In this document: positions 58,199 through 64,000 of the stretch, one piece after another
Layout: each line of letters starts with the position of its first letter
How positions within the stretch are numbered: position 1 is the first letter of the stretch
Assembly (NCBI RefSeq): GCF_029873635.1
Contig: NC_080419.1
Location: 71,733,097 to 71,797,096 of the forward strand
Direction of reading: 5' to 3'
From: Malania oleifera
Taxonomy: Eukaryota; Streptophyta; Magnoliopsida; Santalales; Ximeniaceae
Length of the DNA stretch: 64,000 bases
The notes under the pieces: generated by a model
Seen by the model: only the letters and a program-made list of their open reading frames with translations
Told to the model about the DNA's origin: nothing
Databases searched by the model: none
Made by a program: the position numbers and the translations under genes

Positions 58199-58549
58199 CA
58201 TGGCAGCAGTGTGTTACTGCCAGAACAGTGGAGGGAGAGTTTATGTACTTGGAAAGACATTCATTCTTGATAGGAAATAGGCGAGACTGGACATTTATTC
58301 CCTTTGCCATCTTTTTTTGTGTAGAGGAAAAAAAAAAATAGACGAGATTTCGAAGGACAGGCTGCATCCTTTACATGTTATTGAAGATCAATACTGTAAC
58401 TAGCTGGCATGGTACCTTGTTTTTGTTTGACTTTCATATCATTCTTGACTTTGATACCCAGCACTGGGTGATTTCTCCTTTGGTGGTTTGTACTTGGGCA
58501 GCACCCTCTTGGTGCCTTTTTAAATTAATTTTTACTTTTTTTACTTAAA

Positions 58550-59680
58550 AAAAAACTGCGGAGGAGATTCAACTTCTTCAAGAACTGTAGATTGATGGGG
58601 TCCATGCGGATCTATATTGTTGAAGAGAAGGAGAGGATGGATGAAATCTGCATTTTTGATAAAATCTCTATGCTAAGCCAGTGGGTAGAAGGCATGTCCT
58701 TATTGATATGAATTTTCAGATCATTGGTGGTAATCAGCTGTTGGCAGCAAAAGCCTTTTTTGATTAGAAAACTTGATCGGGAAAAGGCTTTTGATCATGT
58801 GTGGGATCTTTTTTTTTTTTTTTTCTATGGAAAGGATGGGTTTTAATGAAATATGGATCAATTGGATTTCAAGTGTACATCTGCCCCATGCTTCTCAATT
58901 ATCATCAACAAAAGTCAGGTTTTTTAGGCCTTTAGAGACATGGGGCAAGGAGACCTGCCTTCATCTCTGTTGTTCATTCTTGTCATGGAAGTTCTTAGTA
59001 AGATGCTTTTGAAAGTTGAAGAGGCTGTCTTTTAAAAGTGTTTAGGTGTTCGATGAGGTGATACAAAAATGGAAGTGTTTTTTTTTTCAAATGTGACCAT
59101 TGTTTTTAGGGGGCTGATACAAGCAAGTTCTTAATTTGAGATGTATCCTTCAGTGCTTCGAATCAATTTCTGGCCTATAAGTGAATTTAAGTAAAAGCAA
59201 ATTGTTTTTGGTGGGTGAAGGGATCAACAGATGCCTTCTGACATAGGTTCTAAGCAGCAAGTTGGGTCTGTTCCTCACATATTTGGGAGCTGCCTTCAGG
59301 AGCTAAATTTAATGAAATTCTTTGGGATCCTAGAATTGAAAAGTTCGAAAAGAAGTTTGCTGGATGTAAGAGGAAGTACTTGTCAGAAGAGGGGGAGACA
59401 CTCATTAAAAGTCATTTTATCAAACCTTCCACATTATTTTGACTCTTTTCCCAATCCCTTGTTCTGTGATCTGGAGGTTGGAAGCGTTGCAAAAGAGACT
59501 CTGTTGGGGCAATGTGAAGGAGAACTGAGTTTGTTGAACCACCATCTGTTGAGGGGTCATATGTGGTTGGAGATTTAATTTCTTTCAATAAAACATTCCT
59601 TTGGATACGTGGCCTAACTTTGGGAGACATGCTGAATATTGGGAATTGGGTTTGTTCTCGAACTTTTTAAATTTGTGTTA
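58550..59680 (+). mobile_element. LINE fragment, RT and post-RT
   Basis: A DREKAFDHVWDL-like RT motif lies at 58771-58808, followed by FNEIWINWISS (58831-58870) and an RG-QGDPLS-like region in another frame (about 58935-58965). The post-RT block is at 59230-59578 (with GSCLQELNL and HSLKVILSNLPHYFDSFPNP). Frameshifts throughout. Confidence 0.8.
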
Positions 59681-59689
59681 TGAAAATAA

Positions 59690-59794
59690 AAGATTTTGTA
59701 GTGATGAGAGAGCCTAGCTCAGCTATAGGTCTTCATAATGGTCATCATACCCTTACTCACGAACATGCACTAATAATACACTAAGCAACTAACA
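59690..59794 (-). repeat. LTR fragment of copia element 2
   Basis: It ends ..caactaaca, followed by ctccgcctcaagctggagca, the minus-strand polypurine tract and 3' coding junction, just as in copia element 1. Only about 100 bp are recognisable. Confidence 0.6.
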
Positions 59795-60029
59795 CTCCGC
59801 CTCAAGCTGGAGCATAGGTCTCATGTACTCCTAGCTTGTTTATTACAAATAAATTTTACCTGCTGCTTCCCACTCTTGAAGATTTGGTGAATAAATTGGC
59901 TAACTAATACGCTGACTTCATTACTTTATATTTGGACTTAGGCAGTGGAAGCACACTTTGTTTCTTACCTTTTTAGGCTGCCAAATTACCACCCACAAAT
60001 ACACAATGCCTAATTGTGTAATCTCGATC

Positions 60030-60200
60030 TTGATAAAAGGGACTTCTAAGGGCACTCTGAGGTACTGCAACTATGAACACGAGTGTCATCTCGATCTTGA
60101 TAAAAGGGACATCCATATACCTTGAACACGAGTGTGATCTTGATCTTGATAAAAGGGACTTCTCCTAAGGGCACTCTGAGGTACTGCAACTATGAACAAC
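60030..60200. repeat. Short tandem repeats in copia element 2
   Basis: Three copies of gatcttgataaaagggac, two of which are followed by ttct(cct)aagggcactctgagg and actgcaactatgaaca. Confidence 0.9.
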
Positions 60201-61047
60201 AACATTCTAATTATTTGTTCGAGGAGAGTCAGAACTGACACTCAACGCTCACTGTGAAAGTCTTTTGTTTAGTCGAGTGAATGAGGTAGTTTAACTTCCA
60301 AGTTGTCAGTATTATCCTGGATTTGTATACAAGTAACACACATTTGGTAGTAATTTTGTATTAGGATCCATAGGTGTATAAATGGGATTATCCCAACAAC
60401 CAAGTCTTCTCCATAATGTCTAGACTATATTTCCACTATGACAAAAGGGTCCCTGAGATCTTAATACTTCTACATCTGAGAAGTACTTCAATGGTCCTAA
60501 ATCTTTAGTCGTAAATTTTCTATAGAAAATGTTCATGGTCTTGTATACTTTGACCATTGTAGACAAACTTAGAAATTGGATGTTGAGTATATCACACCTT
60601 TTTTAATAGCGATGGGAAGGTCAATATCATGGAGACTGATTCATACAAGGAATTCGGAGATGCAACATTAGGATATGGAAGTCTTTCTTCCCTTTAGTTG
60701 TTGTCTGTACTTGTGGAAAGTAGAGGATGAGACTAAAAGGGCTTAACTAAGATGAAGAATGAGGAGGATCACTAGGCAAAGACAATATATTGAACTTTTG
60801 AAGACTAGGCAGAAGAAAGGACACATTGGGATCTGCAAGACTCTAGAAGTTACAGGAATATGGTGTAGACTCAAAGAAGGTAACATAAGCAAGATAAAGA
60901 AACAATGCAAAGTAAGGTTATAACATTAACGCCCCTTTCGAGTGTGAGAGTATCCTAGAAATGCGCTTAAGAGCATGATAATCCCGTCCACACTTGGAGT
61001 TGATCGATGGACAAAGGACACACTCAAATATAGGAGGCAATGAGAAC

Positions 61048-61757
61048 CATAGTTTTAACACCTGGACTAGACCACTGGGTCCGACTGGGTTCAACTGAAA
61101 TTGATCACCAGGCTGGTCCAGTCAACATCCCAGAATTGGAATTTATATGAACCGGTGTTGATGTGGCCAACCTGGTTTGAATCTAACTAAATTGAACAAG
61201 GGTTGAAGGCCGGTTAACCTGCCTTTGCTTTAAATATATATATATATATTCACTGAAAGCTGTTGCCCCCTAGAGTTGAACCTAGGACCTATGGTGAGAA
61301 TACTTCAGCAGTATACCACTATGATAATTGTTGATTTGTGTTTAACCATGGAATCTCTAACCTATGAAATGATAGATTCATTGACAGCATTCACAAAAAC
61401 TTCAAACATAGTGTTTTTTGAAAAAAATAATAAGAGAAAAAAGTTTAATAAAAAAATTAGAGAAGTGTTCATTTTACTTACATGACTATTAAAATTTATG
61501 TCTTTTACGACTTTAGTTGGCTATATATGTAATTTTAACCAAACATATTTGTAAAATATTTAAATGTAATAGGTGTAATATTATTTTGTGATGATATTAG
61601 TAGATATAATACTTATACATATATTTAAATAATGTATTAGTATATATTATTAAAATATGTTGAGATCACTGGCTCGACCACCAATTTGACCCACTTGTCC
61701 AACGAACGACCTAGTGGCTTCACTGGGGTGGTTACTAATCCAGGTTTCAAGACCATG
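61048..61757. mobile_element. Non-autonomous TIR element, CATRGTYTTRAAACC type (710 bp), in copia 2
   Basis: The left end catagttttaacacctggac and a ggtccgactggg block are mirrored by the right end (ggcttcactgggg ... aatccaggtttcaagaccatg). The flanks atgagaac (61040-61047) and ctatgaac (61758-61765) match in five of eight. The interior (about 61210-61640) is AT-rich and unlike the GGTCTTAAATTT family, although the outermost ten bases of the TIR are similar. Confidence 0.75.
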
Positions 61758-64000
61758 CTATGAACAGTGGAAAATTTGGGATGAGAACAAAATAAGTTTT
61801 TTAACCACGAAGGACAAAAGGATGGCATTCTATTGATAGAGAGCAAGTAGTGAGCACAATATCCCCTTCAAAATGCTTTAGGGACATTCATCTTATAGGA
61901 CAATAGATTAGTGACTTGAAGATATGTATGTTTTTCCTCTCTGATACTCCATTTTTGTTGTGGAGTGTGCACACAAGATAATTTGATGGATCATTCGATA
62001 TCTAGTCATATAGGATATAGGTAGTGACTAGTGAATTAGGTGCTGAAGTTCTCTTCGGCCTTATTAGTATGAAGTATTTTGATGGGTAAGTTGAGCTGAG
62101 TCCTTATTTTGAAACAAAAAGCACAAATGATATTAAATGATCTATTGTGAAATTAAAACTAGGTCATTCCTGAGTATTTATCAAGAAATATAGCAAATTA
62201 TTTGAAACCCATTTTTGACATGACTTGCCTAGGATCTTGAACATTGGAATGAGCTAACGTATAAGGGTTGACAACTTTTTTATTGACTTGGGAAGCAAAA
62301 AAGAGACATAATGGTGCTTTCTTGACTAACAAGACACACTTCAAACTAGATAGGACTCAACTTAAGGACGAACTATTTTAATTGGTCTGAAAAAGGATGA
62401 TTGAGATGATAATGGGTTTGAAGCGGTGTGGCAGCACCAATACAACCAATAGGAGGAGTCATTGACTCAAAATTAGTGAAGTTGCTGGTCTCCTATCCCT
62501 TGTCACTTTCGTCATCTTCAAAACATGATGGCATAGAATGTGAAAAGAATGTTATGGAACAATTCATTGATGTTTTCATCTTCTTGACAAACATGTGATT
62601 AAAAGAAAGAATCGAGGAATACATAATAGAAGGAAGAGAGATGGGGGAAGTGGGGTTGGGTGTCCCTATTCCCCTAGGTGTAGTGGTGGGCCCACTGACA
62701 AGATAATACAAGGTAATTTGTTTTTGGAGGATGGAAAATATATTGGTTGTACTTGTCATACAGTTGGTGGCAGCGTATCTATGACCGTAGGAGTAGTGGG
62801 AGAGATAAAATGGCAAACAAGTTATACCTATTTGAGCCAAGGATGCAATAGGAGAGTTGCTTGTTGCAATGCTTGATGGAGTAAGTACTTTGAATACTCT
62901 TTGTGGCAGAGAACTAGTAGGGGTGGAATTTGTGGTGGCTTAATTGGCGACTTGTGGGGGACTACCATGAAGATCCAAACAATTGTTCGAATGACCTCCT
63001 TCCACTGTGAAAACACTTGTGTGGGATACCTTTAGTTTGTCCACCGCTTCCTTTAAGATAACCTAAACAACCCGAGACTCTCTTTTACTACATGGTTGAT
63101 TGCTAGAACTACCTTGTGTGGCAAACATAGACTTCTGGAAATTCCCACGAGTGTTGTTTGGTATTTTTGGGAAATGAATGTTTTCACTTGATTTATTAAT
63201 CCTTCTACAACTTTTTCATGTCCTTTTTCTTTTTTCCTTTAATTGAGTGCCCCATGACCCAATCGTGTGGGTGTTGTGTCCCAACTTGAAGGTTTGATGC
63301 TCAAACCGCCTGTCAATTTGTGAAAGTAAGAGCGTGCATATCATGACCTCCCTAACAAGGTTGTTGAAACCAAGATCCTACGTAAGATTGCTTATGTGTT
63401 GGGGGGAGGGTGTAGCACGTTTTGATTGTAGGATTGGACGAGGATCATAAGGTAATTCCAGCCATTATTAATTTCAGCCGATCACTTGGTTAGTATATGT
63501 ACATAATTGTTCAAAACCAAGAAATAATAAGTAGATCATCGTGGAACCCTCGTGTAAGAATAAGATTAAGTGTTCAAATTCTTGTTGCATTCCTAAATAA
63601 AACCAACTTATAATGAAACAAGAAATAAATTCTTAGGAAGGGAAAATTTTTAACCTAAATTAATTAACAAACAAGTATACAATGTGACCACCTAAAATTA
63701 TATATTATTGTACAAATACAAAAGCCAAATTATCAAGCTAGCTTCTAAACACTAATGCCATCTTCCAAGCTACATTGCCTTTTGAAATCATAATTAATGA
63801 CTACAGCCTTCGTTAAAATCATGATTGCCATTGTCATTATTATCATCAAATGCATGGGTGTACTAATAATAGACTTCATTCTCAACCTTAAAATTAATGT
63901 TTGAACCCCTTAAACGTCAATAAGAGCTAAGCATAAAATGTATCCATAATTACCTTTTAAATAGTCAAAATCAATTTTCGTAGTTGTTGATTCCTAGTAT

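Larger units (their letters stand above)
59795..63400 (-). mobile_element. Ty1/copia retrotransposon 2 interior, decayed
   Basis: Minus strand, right to left: gag zinc-knuckle region (about 63150-62930), protease/pre-integrase (62840-62493, with GIGTPNPTSPISLPSIMYSS and MNCSITFF), integrase remnants (62300-61770 and 61030-60900), RT and RNase H (about 60900-59830). It aligns collinearly with copia element 1 through the 'tagggacattc', 'gtgagca' and 'ggagtgtg / ggaatgcg' landmarks, so the two are relatives. A TIR element splits it at 61048-61757. Short tandem repeats lie at 60030-60200. Confidence 0.85.
56094..64000 (+). other. Intron 11, at least 7.9 kb, runs out of the window
   Basis: No exon coding the rest of the family (Cys-rich segment, membrane segments) was found by reading the + strand after 56093. 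The contents are LINE and copia remains. 56100-56880 and 63410-64000 contain nothing I can identify. Confidence 0.75.

Noticed and set aside
60030..60200. CRISPR-like spaced repeats
   Set aside because: Only three copies with unequal spacing, within a decayed retrotransposon in plant DNA.
62595..62876. 93-residue plus frame with Gly/Cys content resembling the host gene's missing exon
   Set aside because: The opposite strand reads as copia protease/pre-integrase, and this frame does not match the family's Cys-rich segment; no suitable splice sites.

Overview
The window is nuclear DNA of a flowering plant, most likely a eudicot. It shows GT-AG introns, AT-rich non-coding DNA, Ty1/copia and Ty3/gypsy LTR retrotransposons, plant L1-type LINEs and several MITE families. 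The species cannot be named from the sequence. I found one host gene and no RNA gene, CRISPR array or prokaryotic-type system.

The host gene lies on the + strand, from the ATG at 8067 past the right end of the window. It is the N-terminal part of the large, conserved glycine-rich membrane protein family that Arabidopsis databases list under AT5G11700, AT4G32920 and AT5G47020 (often labelled 'glycine-rich protein' or, misleadingly, 'ephrin type-B receptor'). I assembled 11 exons with consistent phases: 2,381 coding nt, 793 codons plus two bases. The cysteine-rich and membrane-spanning C-terminal part expected for the family was not found before 64000. The last intron that begins here is therefore over 7.9 kb, and the gene exceeds 56 kb.

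Layout. 1-6770: decayed minus-strand Ty3/gypsy element (integrase side, RNase H, RT, protease, gag zinc knuckle) with a long LTR full of short palindromes. 6771-8066: AT-rich spacer, promoter and 5' UTR. 8067-8926: exon 1. Intron 1 (2.7 kb) holds one TIR element. Intron 2 (19.8 kb) holds several LINE pieces and a minus-strand copia element; that copia contains a MITE, which contains a LINE. Intron 3 (7.4 kb) holds LINE scraps, a plus-strand gypsy element with a MITE inside, and a tandem duplication. Intron 4 (9.9 kb) holds two complete MITEs outside other elements, a plus-strand copia with a third MITE inside, and LINEs. Intron 6 (4.5 kb) begins with a LINE whose target duplication includes the exon 6 splice donor. 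Exons 7-11 are compact. 56094-64000 is intron carrying two LINE fragments and a second minus-strand copia with a TIR element inside.

The most notable signals are: a roughly 615-bp TIR element family (TIR core GGTCTTAAATTT) present as six copies in 24 kb; the triple nest at 20.5-31.1 kb; two different TIR elements inserted in the same octamer of two copia copies; the LINE at the splice donor; and an inverted plus direct repeat filling intron 10. Boundaries of the older repeats are approximate because they were judged by eye.
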